Assembly: GCA_949825025.1 (NCBI GenBank)
Contig: OX463783.1
Span: forward strand, 18,395,533-18,459,532
From: Siphlonurus alternatus
Taxonomy: Eukaryota; Arthropoda; Insecta; Ephemeroptera; Siphlonuridae
Length of the DNA stretch: 64,000 bases
Direction of reading: 5' to 3'
The position numbers and the translations under genes are program-made. A model generated the notes under the pieces. That model saw only the letters and a program-made list of their open reading frames with translations, was not told the origin of the DNA and searched no databases. This document shows, one piece after another, positions 37,955-51,285 of the stretch. How positions within the stretch are numbered: the stretch's first letter is position 1; each line of letters starts with the position of its first letter.

Positions 37955-38351
37955 TTAATGCATATTAGTGACTTAAAAATATTGAGACAACGGGGAAAAA
38001 AATCATATGCTTCTTTCTTACCGAACTTTTAGTTATATAATTTTGACAAAAAGACCAGACTACGGAGCCGGCCCCGTTAGGAAAAAACGAGCATTGATGT
38101 GTATAGTATATTAAAAGATATATGAGTGAGACGGCTATATATGAACGAACTGAACACGAGTGGGGACATGCATTTCTACCCAAGCGTTTTGGAATTGAGA
38201 TTCATATATATCTATTATATATTATTCAAAACGATGATTATTCTTTGAATGAGCTAGTTTATGAATGTATTGCAAATGAAATATTCCAGTATTTTCAAAA
38301 ATGTGAATTTCTCGCCCTGAATTGAAACTGAAATTTTTCCCAACCTCAAAG

Positions 38352-38680
38352 TGATGGGTATTTTATCCGAGGGTATTTTGTCCAAGGGTATTTCGTCTAA
38401 GGGTATTTTGTCCAAGGGTATTTTGTCTGAGGGTATTTTGTCCAAGGGTATTTTGTCTAAGGGTATTTTGTCCAAGGGTATTTTATCCCAGGGTATTTTG
38501 TCCGAGGGTATTTTGTCCAAGGGTTAATTGTCTAAGGGTATTTTGTCCAAGGGTTAATTGTCTAAGGGTATTTTGTCCAAGGGTTAATTGTCCGAGGGTA
38601 TTTTGTCCAAGGGTATTTTGTCCTAGGGTATTTTGTCTGGGTATTATATCCGAGGGTATTTTATCAAAGGGTATTTTATC
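38352..38680. repeat. 15-bp tandem array, right arm of foldback copy 1
   Basis: Inverted orientation relative to the left arm (GGGTATTTTGTCCAA). Part of it (about 38517-38600) shows a 30-bp higher-order unit in which TATTTTGTC and TTAATTGTC blocks alternate. Confidence 0.95.
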
Positions 38681-38894
38681 CGTGATTCATTATGACATGT
38701 CTGCGAAAGAGGCAGGGTCGGTTTGGGTTCAAAGGGCCTACTGAGCAAACAGGAGTACGGGCTCATATCAAGGGCCTACTTGACCCTGTGGGGGCTTACT
38801 TTTAACGTTGTAGGGGTCTCCCAGCAGAGGGGGCCTACTGACCGATCGCCCACCAACTCTTATGGCCAGTCCGAGCCTGGAAAGAGGTGTTTGA

Positions 38895-39057
38895 TAAGAT
38901 GTACACCTCGAGATACCACAAACGTTACCCCTGCTCTGTTAGTGGGCATTGTCACGCAGCCTGTGGAGGCGTGGTGAACTAAAACGTTTTGGGGATGACT
39001 GTACTGGGTGCTCTTTTTACCTCCCCCAAATTTGAAAGTCTGCATCTCCTTGTATCT
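38895..39057 (+). repeat. GC-richer dispersed repeat L, copy 1
   Basis: Blocks CCTGCTCTGTTAGTGGGCAT, GTCACGCAGCCTGTGG, CGTGGTGAACT and TCTGCATCTCCTTGTATCTT. Related copies are at 7615-7724 and, inverted, at about 28565-28625. It abuts a family A MITE at its 3' end. Confidence 0.55.
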
Positions 39058-39059
39058 TA

Positions 39060-39212
39060 AGCCGGAATTACATGCACGATACAATTTTGCATACAATTTT
39101 TTCTTACAAGGAAATTTTATCTCCATACAAACAAATGGCGTTGAAGTTTCCTTGAAAGGAAAAATTGTTGTACACAATAATTAGAAAAATTGTATCGTGT
39201 AACACACAGGTC
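39060..39212. mobile_element. Family A MITE, copy 3
   Basis: AGCCGGAATTACATGCACGA to ATTGTATCGTGTAACACACA, with TTA at the left (39057-39059). It abuts a family B element at its right end. Confidence 0.75.
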
Positions 39213-39525
39213 TCAAAATTTTTATTGCAGAAATAGATAGAGGGTGCAAAATTATGCTACTCTGATTTTTTTCAGATTTTGAGTCCGGGAACTATTTGAA
39301 AAAAAAAAATAATAATAAAAAAAAATGAAAGTACAGAGAGATTGACGCCTCTCTTAATAAAAGGATAGGACCTAAAGGGGCGTGGGTTGAAACCTGACCT
39401 TACCAAAACTTTTAGAAATCCTTCCCGGGCTCTTAAAAAAACTGAAAAAAATCAAAGTAGCATAACTTTGCACCCTCTATTCATTTTTGTAATAAAAATT
39501 TTTGAGGTCCATACTATATTGTTAT
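39213..39525. mobile_element. Family B MITE, copy 6
   Basis: TCTCAAAATTTTTATTGCAG to AATAAAAATTTTTGAGGTCC. The centre carries TTGACGCCTCTCTTAATAAA. It directly abuts the family A element at 39060-39212. Confidence 0.75.
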
Positions 39526-40954
39526 TAATGCAAATAGGTAAAATAATACTTTTTTATTCGTTGCTCTATATTTCCAGAATAAAATTTACTTAAAAAATAG
39601 CTCATTTAAAAAGAATTCATTCAACAATATTTTTGTTTACAATTCGTGTTCCCGAAAAGTCTCCTCCCCAAGGTGTTAGGGTCGAAAAGTGTACATGCAG
39701 AACTCGGATAATAAGCATTTAAATTATATGTAACTACAACTTTTTTTATATTCAGAAATTGTCACATATTATCATTATTATACAACAGCAATAAATTTTC
39801 CAACGAATACAGTCCCCAAACAAATAAAAAAATTGTCAACCCAGATATGTACATTATTTCGATTCTGAGACATGGTTTTTGTATTTGTATTATGGACTAT
39901 TATATTTCATATGAGTTACAAAATATACCATTCTATAATCAATTACTATACGTTGTTAGGTTAGAGCTATATTCGGTTTCTATTATCTTGATTATCGATT
40001 TAAAATGTAACAGGCAATTTTATATAATGAAACCATTTATGTGTGTAATTGTATACAAACATTATTATTGACATAATTTAAATTACTTAATTTTTGTTAT
40101 ATTGTTATTTATTCAATAGTTTCTTTTCTCGATATTGTAGTTAATATTTGTTGATATTACGATATGTAAAGAAGCGGTAAAATGAGCAACAAGTTATTTT
40201 TTTATACAAATTGAATTTTAATATTGTTATTGATATTAATTTCAATCTATATGGTCATTATTGAATTTTTTTATAATTATTCGAATGTATAGACATAATA
40301 AACAAAAAAAAGTAGACATGTATTTAGTTAAAATGCTCTGATTTCAAAATTTAATCTATTACAATATTAGTTTTTATTTGTTTTAAAGTTAGGGACGTTT
40401 TATGCACATCTAAAACTTATTCTCCTCAAAAGCGAAAGTAATTTTTCTTCTATAGCTAAATAAATGGAATATTCAATAGCAATATATTAAAAGGATTAAA
40501 AGGTAATTTTACGATACGATAAATAATAATGAATGGATCGGTTTGATTTATTTCATGTACACTACTAGCCAACTATTATGGCAGCATCTTAATATATAGC
40601 TGTACACTTCAGGGCAGAAAGAGCGTTACTTCTGATGGACATTGCCACAGTCTGTGGAGATTTAATACAATATCGGTGTTTCCAAGTACCGTCAAATCCA
40701 AACCTATGAAAATATAAATAAATAAATGAAAGAAAAGCATGTAAATAAAAAGTGAATTTGTTTTTTCAGTTAAGAAAAATATTTTTTAGGGAACTTTACG
40801 GAATTTCAGTCCAAACTGAAATATACAGTGGTTTGCTTCATTTTCGAGTGCAAGATAGACCTTAGCGACACAAATGAGCATCGCGAAGCGCACTTGAAGC
40901 CTCTATGAGCCATGATACAACTATAGTCAATGAGCAACCTTCGTGTATTTTAAA

Positions 40955-41080
40955 TTTTAACGACCTCGAGTGTCATTGTCATTTTTTTTCCAGATTTTTT
41001 TATTAACTATTTAGCACCCTTATAATCGTGCTGCAAAATGCTGTGATGTCATAGTCATGCATAGGGAAATACGTTTCATG
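40955..41080 (-). repeat. Dispersed repeat J with TGATGTCA, three further copies
   Basis: On the minus strand it reads GACTATGACATCACAGCATT, GCAGCACGATT, then AAAAAATGACAATGACACTC. Matching copies are at 63835-63915 (plus), 9330-9410 (minus, GTGACGTCATAGTTATGC) and, in part, 29985-30065. Confidence 0.6.
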
Positions 41081-42911
41081 ACTAAGACATAACCTAGTCT
41101 TTCCCCTCGATTCTGATGGTTTTGGAGAGTTAAATAATTATGGAACAAAATTGGTAATACATAATTCGAGATCTTCCATCCATATAATTATGCAATAAAG
41201 GTTGTTCATTTTTGTGGTCTTTCTGGCCAGCTGATTAAAAAAAAATAGTTGATATTGTAAGGTTTAATTTCATGTTGCTATGGATTGTACAGTACTGTAC
41301 AACACTACATTATAGTAAATTTGACAATTATTACAGAATTACAGATAGTATATTTTTTGTTCTTTCGTGCTGTTATATAAAAAATATTCTACAAAAATAT
41401 AAAAATATTTTATTGTACTTAAATTTAAATATATAAAGACAAGTTATAACTCGTATATTGTTATGCGCAGTATGGTATGCAAATTTATTACTGTATCATA
41501 ATAAACTATAAATAATATTATTGCATATTGTAATCAATGTTTGAATTTTATCAACCTAACTTAAATGTATTTGTTAAAATTTGATAGACTATTTTATTTT
41601 TGTTATCACATTGTTTTTAAATTGATGCTGTATAATATCTTTTTTTTTTTACAAGTTTTTTCGATAGGATCACTTTTAAATTTACATTGATGTGTTTACA
41701 AATATTTAAAACACGACACATTGGTTAAATTATTTCAAACTCTTTGTGTTTGTATTGTTTTAACTATAAAAAAATTCTGTATGCATAATGAATTATTTTA
41801 ATAGCTCACAAAAATAAAAATACATATTTGTCCAACAAAATGAAAAGCAATTCTTTTGAAGTAAAAACTATATTATAGCTCGATTGATTTTATGACATTA
41901 TATATATTTTATTTTATAGCTACCAATGCAGCTTTATATTCTTAATTACAGTAATTACTGCATTTTTTATGTATGAAAATATCCTTCGAATCCGAGAAAA
42001 AAAAATGATAATTTTTTATACAACTTATAAAAAAATTGTTAATTAAATTTCGATTAAATGATACATGTTTGTATAACAACCATGAGCAGTATAAAAATGA
42101 GAAATATTATCCTACTATTGGATTCAAAAAGGTATACCCCTGAATAGCATACGATTCCCATAAGAAGAGGGGCAAATATTTTTAGTTCTGATAGTCGACT
42201 TGTTTGTCTCCATTGAATCACAAAAATCAGTGGCTGTTATTGACTCTAGTCTAAAAAAAAAAATTAGAAGTGGTTCAGATTTTATTGAATGTGGGTGTAC
42301 ACGTACACAGTGCTAAATTACCATATAAAAATATATTTATGAGTGACATTAATATTTTCTCAATACTCATGGTGCAATTTATTAACTCTACTTCAGTGAT
42401 TATTTAAGAAAATAAATTATTAACTGCAATTTCATCCCCATTTTTTTCCCCTTTGAAAAAAATCGATGAAATTACTTAAAAGAATGCACTAATTCAACTT
42501 TTATTATAGAGCTTGTTAATTTTTCAACAAAAATCTAAACCTTTAATATATAATTTTACTAATAATTTAATTATGTTTCATTATTATCATAACCATTTTA
42601 TGAGAAAACACTGACTTACAGCTTCAGAACATAGATTTTACTAATAATAAATTTTACACAAACTGTATTGAATTTTGTATGTTACATTCAGTTATAAAAT
42701 AAAAGAAGATTTTTTTGGTAAATCAATTTGATATTGTTTACAGGTTAGACGTTATAATATTATTATATTTTCCTATAACGTATATGTAGGACCCAAGATA
42801 GCGATAAACGATGTTCTCTTGTTTACTTATATGTTGTAGCAGCTGAGTTCTCTACTATATTCCACCATTATGCTAATCCTAACACACAAGGCGATGTTAT
42901 GGCATGCAGGA

Positions 42912-42938
<27 letters not shown>
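42912..42938 (+). repeat. (CT)n microsatellite
   Basis: About 13 CT units. Confidence 0.95.
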
Positions 42939-42942
<4 letters not shown>

Positions 42943-43303
42943 TATACTAAAGGGTAAAATGCTGTAAGCAAGCTTCTATGTAAAATAATGTTACTGAGAG
43001 CAGCTACTCTATATCCTAAATACAGCACAACGAGTAATATACAAGGAAAAGAAAAGCCTTTTTACTTCGTGTATTATTATAACGTTATTGCCATAAGGTT
43101 TATAAAATTAATGAGCCTCACTATATATATGATACATTAGTTAACAAAGAATAACTTAATGTTATTTAGTACATTAAACTAATATATCTTCTTATTATAT
43201 TTTATAATATAATTTATTTTATATTAAAATAGAAACCTTTTAAAAAATTTGATCATCTTTTTTTTTTTAACTTAAAATTTCTTCATGTTAAAAAAGAAGC
43301 ATG

Positions 43304-43372
43304 GCGGTTAGGTGTAAGAATGGGCTTGTCTAAACCTCGCCGCAATATAAGCAAATTTCTATTATATTCTAT
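43304..43372 (+). mobile_element. Retrotransposon 3' end, third copy
   Basis: GGTTAGGTGTAAGAATGGGC, then CTAAACCTCGCCGCAATATA, then TTTCTATTATATTCTAT. Severely 5'-truncated. Confidence 0.65.
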
Positions 43373-45099
43373 AATGATCAACTAAAAAATAAAAATTTAA
43401 TATCTCACGAATTGAATTAATATTTTACAATAATAGAATAGATCCCAAATTAAACGTTACTTGAAGCGTATTACAGCTCAGGAATATTTTCAAATTTCAA
43501 AAAACAGGGAAGGGGGGGGGGGGACTGCAGACGCTGGGTCAAGAAAGGGGCCCGTTAGGAGGCCCATTTACTTCTATATCTATGCACTTTTATGTTATGT
43601 AAAATTTTAGGGTAACATCAGGCCAGGCTACACGTTATAAATTTGTTGTCAATATAATACTGTATAATATATTATAGTCATATACATCAAGATATTATTT
43701 ATTATATGATAAATTCAAAGAATGATGAGATGCTCAAGGTTAAGCGTGCTAACAATTTTTTTGTAAAAATGGGATAGTATATAGGAATTGTTGTAGCAAT
43801 AATTTTGTTATTTCAAGAAATGTTACAATAAAGCTATATACCCAGTATAGCTTGTATAATTCATTGATATAATATAATATTATATGCCATGTGTATATAT
43901 TTCATTCAATTCCACAATCAATTTGAAAAACAAATGAACAGATTGGATAGTTTTTATATACAATGCAATTATACTTCTAATTAATTAAAAATTATTGCTA
44001 TATATTTAATTATAGAAAAATATGGTTTCTTTTGTAAATGAATTCTATGTTGTAGCAATGTACTATATAATAATATATTTTAATTAGACTTTTCTTATCA
44101 AAGCAGAGAAAGATATAACTTTATAAATAAAAAAATATTATGTTATTTAACATACCTTTCTTAGAAATACTAGAGAAGTTCATGGAAAATACTGGCAAAT
44201 GTAACTTTTTAATTTATAAAAAAAAACTTCTCTTTTCAAATTTTCAATTACTCTATGCAAGAAAATTTGTAAGAGTTTGTTTTATATCTTTATGCTTCGA
44301 GCTATAAAAAAAAAATATTTTATCTTTCTTGATTTTATTTGACTTAACTTTATATATAAAAAAAAATCAGTACAAAATTACATATAGTTGTTAAAATTAT
44401 CATAGATTAACATATAATATTTATTTTTGCACATTGAAAATTCTCTTTTGTATATTATAAAATGAATTTATCCACCATTACTTTGATATTCTTTTTGAGC
44501 TTTTTTGTTTACTATAAGCTACGAATTAAAAAAGAAAAATGAACTTCAGAAGAAATCTTATATATTTTCATACCATAGTGTTCACTTTAATAATTCATAA
44601 TGTAAATTTCTTAATTAAACTTGAATAAACAAATAAAAAAAACTCAATTAAAAAATTTATAAATATAATCATGTCCTGAAAGAGATGATTTATTCTCCTT
44701 TTTTTAATATTTTAGCTTGTTGAATACAAACTTTTGATTTTATATTACACTAAACTTATAACATCGAAAATATGAATGAGATTTTTCTACTTAAAAGATC
44801 ATTAAGAGTTTTTTAATTACAACTCTCATTTTTAAAAGAAAAATATCCCAAGAAAGAAAGCATTTCTAATTATGAACATAAATAATCCTGTAATTATGAA
44901 CCACCCCTTTTTAAAATGTGATCAAATCTTTGTATTTTATTGATGCTAATATAATAATATACAGTATAAACACATTCTCCTGCTTAAAATTACACGAAAA
45001 TTGGTTAAAAGTATCGAAATATACAATTTTTACATCTTTCTAAAAGATCAACTAAATTAAGTAATACACAAATTATATACATATAATCTTAGCTTCTAA

Positions 45100-45253
45100 A
45101 GCCGGTATTACACGATACAATTTTTCTGATTATTGTATAAAAATTTTCCTTACAAGAAAACTTAATCTCCATTTGTTTGTATAAAGAGGAAATTTTCTTG
45201 CAAGAAAATATTGTAAACAATAATCAGAAAAATTGTATCGTGTAATATAGGCT
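45100..45253. mobile_element. Family A MITE, copy 4 (154 bp, intact)
   Basis: AGCCGGTATTACACGATACA to TGTATCGTGTAATATAGGCT, flanked by TAA on both sides (45097-45099 and 45254-45256). It has the same length as the copy at 2227. Confidence 0.85.
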
Positions 45254-48200
45254 TAAGAAAAAAATATAAAAGCATACAATATCCATTAAAGTATTAATTT
45301 CAATAATGTAATTTATAAAGTTCATGTCACTATTATAGCTGCACTTAAAATGTAATGTAAGTACTGTACATTGTACGAACATTATTGGAGAATACTTTAG
45401 AAACAAAACATGACATAAGTTCGTGAATAAGAGAGATCAGGGAGGTAAAGAGAAACATTCGACTTTAAAACTATATCGACCACCTCCTTCAGTGTATAGT
45501 CAGGTATAAAGTATATAGAAGACGGTGGCGTCAAGAGCAATAATATTCCTTCGTTCTTTGTAACAAAGTTGAAATAACCATGACATGAGGTCATTATACA
45601 AACTACTACAACTTACTGAATATAACCCACGCAATCCAAAACTATATATTGTACAGTATGAACAACAAATAATGTTATGTAATATATTCTTTATTATTTA
45701 ATTTATGATGTTTAAAAAGTTGCATACATTTAAGGGGTTTAGACATGAGAATTTCTATTAATTGAGATAACTTTATATCGAGAGACATTCTGATTTATTA
45801 ACTGATGAAAATACATATTAATTTATTTAAATAAATACAATGTGCACTAGTTTCAAAAGCAATTTTGATAATTTTCAATAAAGGTCATTTTTATGAATAA
45901 AATTATGAGATAAGAATCCTTGCTGAAAAATGAGAAATAAGCTTTTTATTCTACTACACAATATGCTTTTCGGTTACCTAAATGCGCATTTTATGATTTC
46001 AAATTTATAATGTAAAGGTTTGGCTGTACCTATGTGTACATTAACTTGAGTTCATGTGTCTCAATTTAAAGTTGATATTGATATTACAATTTATAAAAAT
46101 CAAAATAAAGTTTATATCACATATAAAATTACTATTATTTTATTGAAAACTTTATGAAACTTAATAAATTATTTGATTATATAAGCCGCAGTTATAAACT
46201 TTGACTGGAAATTACATATAAAAAATATTATATACAAATAGTATATTTATTTATTTTATTATTTCACCTGATACATTGTTACATACATAAATTTATATCA
46301 ATAAAAGCTAAACCTAAGGCCTTACAAATATTTCAATTAATGAAATTTCAAATTGTAATTTACACCAAAAAGTTACATGAAAAACTGATAAGTTGATTTT
46401 GGTTTCAACAGGAAACAGCTTTTGGCGGGAAATCCCACTAGTGTGTATTGGATTTAAAAGATTCAGGAGTAATTTTTTAAACATAATTTTAAAAAAATAA
46501 CATTAATTATTCATCGTGTATTCTTGCTAATTAATACTTTAGCAATCGTTAGCCCCAAATTAAATTACATATGCTTCTTAATAGCCTCTTAGGAACATAA
46601 TATATTAATACCAAACGGTCATTTGCATTTATACAAAATTACTTTCTATACGCTAAAATTTTCATATACTATTGTCATGTATTTTTATAAATTTATGTCT
46701 TTGCAAGTATAATGTATTCTTATCAACCAAAAAAAAAAAAAGTCTGGCGAGTAATAAAAAACTCTGTAGAAATATATAATTTAAGTTCACAAATATTTAA
46801 GAGCATTTATTTGTCCAATTTTTATATGATTACATTAATATGTTAAAATGAAATGAACTTATTTAGAATAACATTTAATATTAAATCAAATAAATTATGA
46901 CAAATTATAGTACTAAAACTACTGTTATTAATTTTTTTTTTTTTTTTTTCATTTTTTAAATTAGAATTAACAGAGCGTTAAGAATTTTAAGATCGATTTT
47001 AGGACATTTTTTTACGTCTCGATTTTAATCATTATTTTAGGTTATAAATTTTTTTAGACTTGAAAAACTTTAAAAAAAAACAATACTTCAATATGGTCTT
47101 TATAACGCGTTTTAAGGATGTATACAATTAAATTAATTAATAATTATTAAATCTTGAATAGAATTATTATATTAATAGTTATATTTAATACCTTATAATA
47201 GGTTTATTTCCTGCCTCATAAGCTCAAATATATTTCAAATTAAGGATCTTGTTGGTAGGAGAAACCAAAACTAACCTCTTTGCATAATCCGATATCAGAG
47301 GGAAGTTGGTGAAGTGAGCGCCTATAATACGCAACTAAGAAACTAATTTGCACTTGTGTGCTGCTGCTACTACGAGTTCTTAATTCTAAGTGGCAAGTGG
47401 CTAGCGAACAAGTGCGATAAAGAACTACACTTAAATAACAATAAGTTTTTACCGGAAGTGGTTGGAAATGCAATTATTATTAAACAATTCAACATTTTGA
47501 TGTTTTCGAAATGTATATTTTAACATTGATTTTTTCTATTCAAAATTAAAATTTGGAAAAAATTGTACTTCCGGCTACTTCCGTTATACATGTCATATTA
47601 ATTTAACTGTATTATATAAGGTCCATAGTCTTACTTGTGAAATCTCAAGAGAATATTCGGTTAACCACAACATAGAAGGTTCTACACAAATCCATAGAGA
47701 ATTTAATGAATGAATACAGAATATTAATTAGATGAATGTTACAATAGATTTTATACACAGGTAAAAAATATTTCTTTTGATATTTTAAAGAAGATTCTTT
47801 CTTTATTTAAAGTTTATATTTGAATTATTTATGAATGCTTTCTTTTACAATTTTCTTTAAAATTTTCTGATGTGAATTTTATTTTAAATTATATATTGTA
47901 TTACTTAATTTATATGATTTATAATTTAAATTACTAGAATTCTACAACGAATTTATTGATACCTTATTTCTACATAGGAGAGAAAGAAATTAACAATTTT
48001 TTCTTTTTATATTAAAATAATTCTATATTTTTTTTATTACGTTGTCTTAATTTTAATTTAATTATCGTAATCTAATGCATTTATTACTCATACACTAAAA
48101 ACAGTGAAAACACAGGTGTAGCTGAAACCACAGATAATAGAACTGAAACTCTATAATCATAAATACTCAGTCATTGATAACACGTTAAAATAGTACTAAT

Positions 48201-48738
48201 TAGTTATTATACTTATTATTAATAACAAATCATCAATCTTTTCACTCTTGCAATTTCATTTTTTTTTTCTAAAAAAATTGCTTCAGGGGAGCGTAATAAT
48301 ATAACAACTTAACTATACATTTAAAATATAAATTATAGTAACTTTTCTTTATATTGTACTTTTGTCTTATATAAAAAAACTTTTATATAATTTTAAATAT
48401 TCACATTCAGCTTTGTATAAATAGTAAATATTGGCATAAAAATATTATCATTTAAAAATTATGTGTGATGTTAGTAAAATAATATAATAAAGTGAATTGT
48501 ATAATAAAAATGAAGAATGGATTTTAAAAAATACCTCTGGTTTTGTAAGAGATGGATTTTATCTGGCTGTAAGTCAATATACAATAGCCAACCAAAAATC
48601 TGGCAGCCACTAGGATAAGCTATCAGAATAGACAGCTCCATATTTCATACTTTCAATTTCTCATCTGCTACAGTCACACCTATATCACGCTCTCTCTTTT
48701 TTTCTATTTTTCTCTCTCACTCTCATTCACAACCCCTT

Positions 48739-48912
<174 letters not shown>

Positions 48913-49124
48913 AAAATAGTTCTTAATGTTAAAACAACTTAACCCTATGAGAAGCTTGTCACTGTGTGTTTTATTATTAATAAAAAAAGTACAATAAATC
49001 ATATATTTTTGTACGTTTAAGTTTAATAATAAAAAAAAATGTGTATGTAGTGTACAACTTTAATATGTTTCCATAGCAACAAGAAATCTACTTACGCTTA
49101 TAAGGTTTATATGGTAAACGGAAA

Positions 49125-49506
49125 AAATACCCTTTGATAAAATACCCTCGGTTATAATACCCAGACAAAATACCCTAGGAAAAAATACCCTTGGATAAAA
49201 TACCCTCAGACAATTAACCCTTGGATAAAATACCCTCAGACAATTTACCCTCGGACAAAATACCCTCAGACAATTTACCCTCGGACAAAATACCCCCAGA
49301 CGAAATTCCCTCAGACAAAATACCCTCAGACAATTTACCCTCGGAAAAAATACCCTCAGACAATTTACCCTTGGACAAAATACCCTCAGACAATTTACCC
49401 TTGGACAAAATACCCTCAGACAAAATACCCTCGGACAAAATACCCTCAGACAAAATACCCTCAGACAAAATACCCTCAGACAAAATACCCTCGGACAAAA
49501 TACCCT
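49125..49506. repeat. 15-bp tandem array, left arm of foldback copy 2
   Basis: About 25 units of AAAATACCCTCAGAC type. AATTTACCC and AAAATACCC blocks alternate in a 30-bp higher-order pattern through 49215-49400. Confidence 0.95.
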
Positions 49507-50974
49507 TGTCTGTAATATATAATATGTTATTGTGAATTGACCATCATGAAAGAGATAAAATAAATTCCAATAAATCCTGCGCATGATACTTACACAGCAT
49601 AATTTATATTTTGTTGTAGACTATAATAATTAAATACTTACCATGCACCTTTAATTATTTTAATATTTATCATGTCAATTTTTTTAATGTTTAAGAAATT
49701 TTAAGAAATAATTTAAATTCAAAATGAAGAATTAAGACTTTGTTTTTTATTAATAAGACCTGCATAAGTAAAAAAAAAAAATATATGACAAAATTTAGCA
49801 TGTATGAAGTGGTTCACATTTATATTTATTAGCAAAGATTTCTCTAAAATTTTTATATAACAGTTCATAAATGTAGGTTAATTTGGGTGCAATAAATTTG
49901 AGCCAACCCTGGGAAAAAGAACATTTTGGGGGGTGGGGTGCAATACAATGTTCTATAAACTTACTCATGGAAACTTGATATAAAATTAAATGTTAAAAAT
50001 GGTTTTAAAATTTATGTTGTCAAGAGTAACAACTAGCACAAAGCGCACAAAGCATGATAATAAAGTATACGTATTACTATTTCAGATATTTTTTTGTTGA
50101 TTATTTCATTGTACAGAATCATTATTTATCAGAAAAAATAAGTACTCCGTTTAATTAACATTTTTAATCAGAAGAAATTTTATATTTTTGAAAATAAAGA
50201 ATTACATGTACAGATGATACATAATAAAATTATCTTAAAAAGTATTTAGTTTTATAAAAAAACTTAATAACTTCTTAATGATATAGTGACTAAAAAAATT
50301 GAGACTTCGGAAAAAAAAAGATACTACTTTCTTACTGCAAAATGCAATGTATCTCTTGTCCACCTTATGTAACATTATGTTAATACGTAAAAAATTGGGT
50401 GGGGAAGCCACATTTTCTTCTATTCATGAGGTGACGATTTTTTTCTTACTATATTTGTTTTGTTTTTGACCCTATTAAAAAAATAATGAAAAAAATCCAT
50501 TCATATTCATACATTCATTGTAAAATAATTATTAATTATACCATAATAATTATGCGATGTTTTAATTTAGTCTCCCTTGTTCATGTATATTTACCTATTT
50601 TCACCCCCCCCCTCCAAAAAAATGTAATTTTTTCCCAGGGTTGGCTCAAATTTATTGCACCCAAATTAACCTATAATATACATTATAATGAACTGTTATA
50701 TAAATTTTAGAGAAATCTTTGCTAATAAATACAAATTTGAACCACTTCATACCTGATAAATTTTTTCATATTTTTTTTTAGTTATGCATGTCTTAATAAA
50801 AAACAAAGTCTTTAATTGTTTATTTTTTATTATTAAAGGTGGTAAGTATTTAATTATTATAGTCTACAACAAAATATAAATTATGCTGTGTAAGTATCAT
50901 GCGCAGGATTTAGTGGAATTTATTTTATCTCTTTCATGGGCAATTCACAATAACATATTATATATTACAGACAA

Positions 50975-51285
50975 GGGTATTTTGTCCAAGGGTATTTTGT
51001 CTGAGGGTATTTTGTCTGAGGGTATTTTGTCCGAGGGTATTTTGTCCGAGGGTAAATTATCCAAGGGTATTTTGTCTTAGGGTAAATTGTCTGAGGGTAT
51101 TTTGTCCTAGGGTATTTTGTCCAAGGGTATTTCATCCGAGGGTAAATTGTCCAAGGTTATTTTGTCCTAGGGTAAATTATCCAAGGGTATTTTGTCCTAG
51201 GGTAAATTGTCTGAGGGTATTTTGTCCTAGGGTATTTTGTCTGGGTATTATATCCCAGGGTATTTTATCAAAGGGTATTTTATCC
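50975..51285. repeat. 15-bp tandem array, right arm of foldback copy 2
   Basis: About 20 units of GGGTATTTTGTCCGA type, inverted relative to the array at 49125. It ends with the conserved edge GTCTGGGTATTATATCCCAG that is also found at the right edge of copy 1. Confidence 0.95.

Larger units (their letters stand above)
35625..38688. mobile_element. Foldback-type transposon copy 1 (3064 bp), nonautonomous, with nested insertions
   Basis: The element is flanked by the direct repeat ATTATGAC (35617-35624 and 38689-38696), an 8-bp target-site duplication. It starts GGTAAACGGAGAAAATACCC and ends with the near inverse, GGGTATTTTATCCGTGATTC. The left arm is an array of about 30 units of 15 bp (type AAAATACCCTTGGAC, 35637-36090). 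The right arm is an inverted array (38352-38680). The core (about 36413-38030) matches the second copy but is broken by two TTAA-type MITEs (36.58-36.97 and 37.61-37.95 kb). A further insertion of about 300 bp sits at 36111-36412, and the right inner arm diverges after about 38030. No transposase frame is visible. The architecture is that of Drosophila FB/Galileo-like foldback elements; superfamily membership is inference. Confidence 0.85.

Noticed and set aside
45397..45594. 65-codon minus-strand frame
   Set aside because: No family resemblance and no clear splice signals; treated as chance.
47240..47473. 77-codon minus-strand frame in a GC-richer patch
   Set aside because: No recognisable domain, no convincing splice sites, and composition only modestly different from the flanks.
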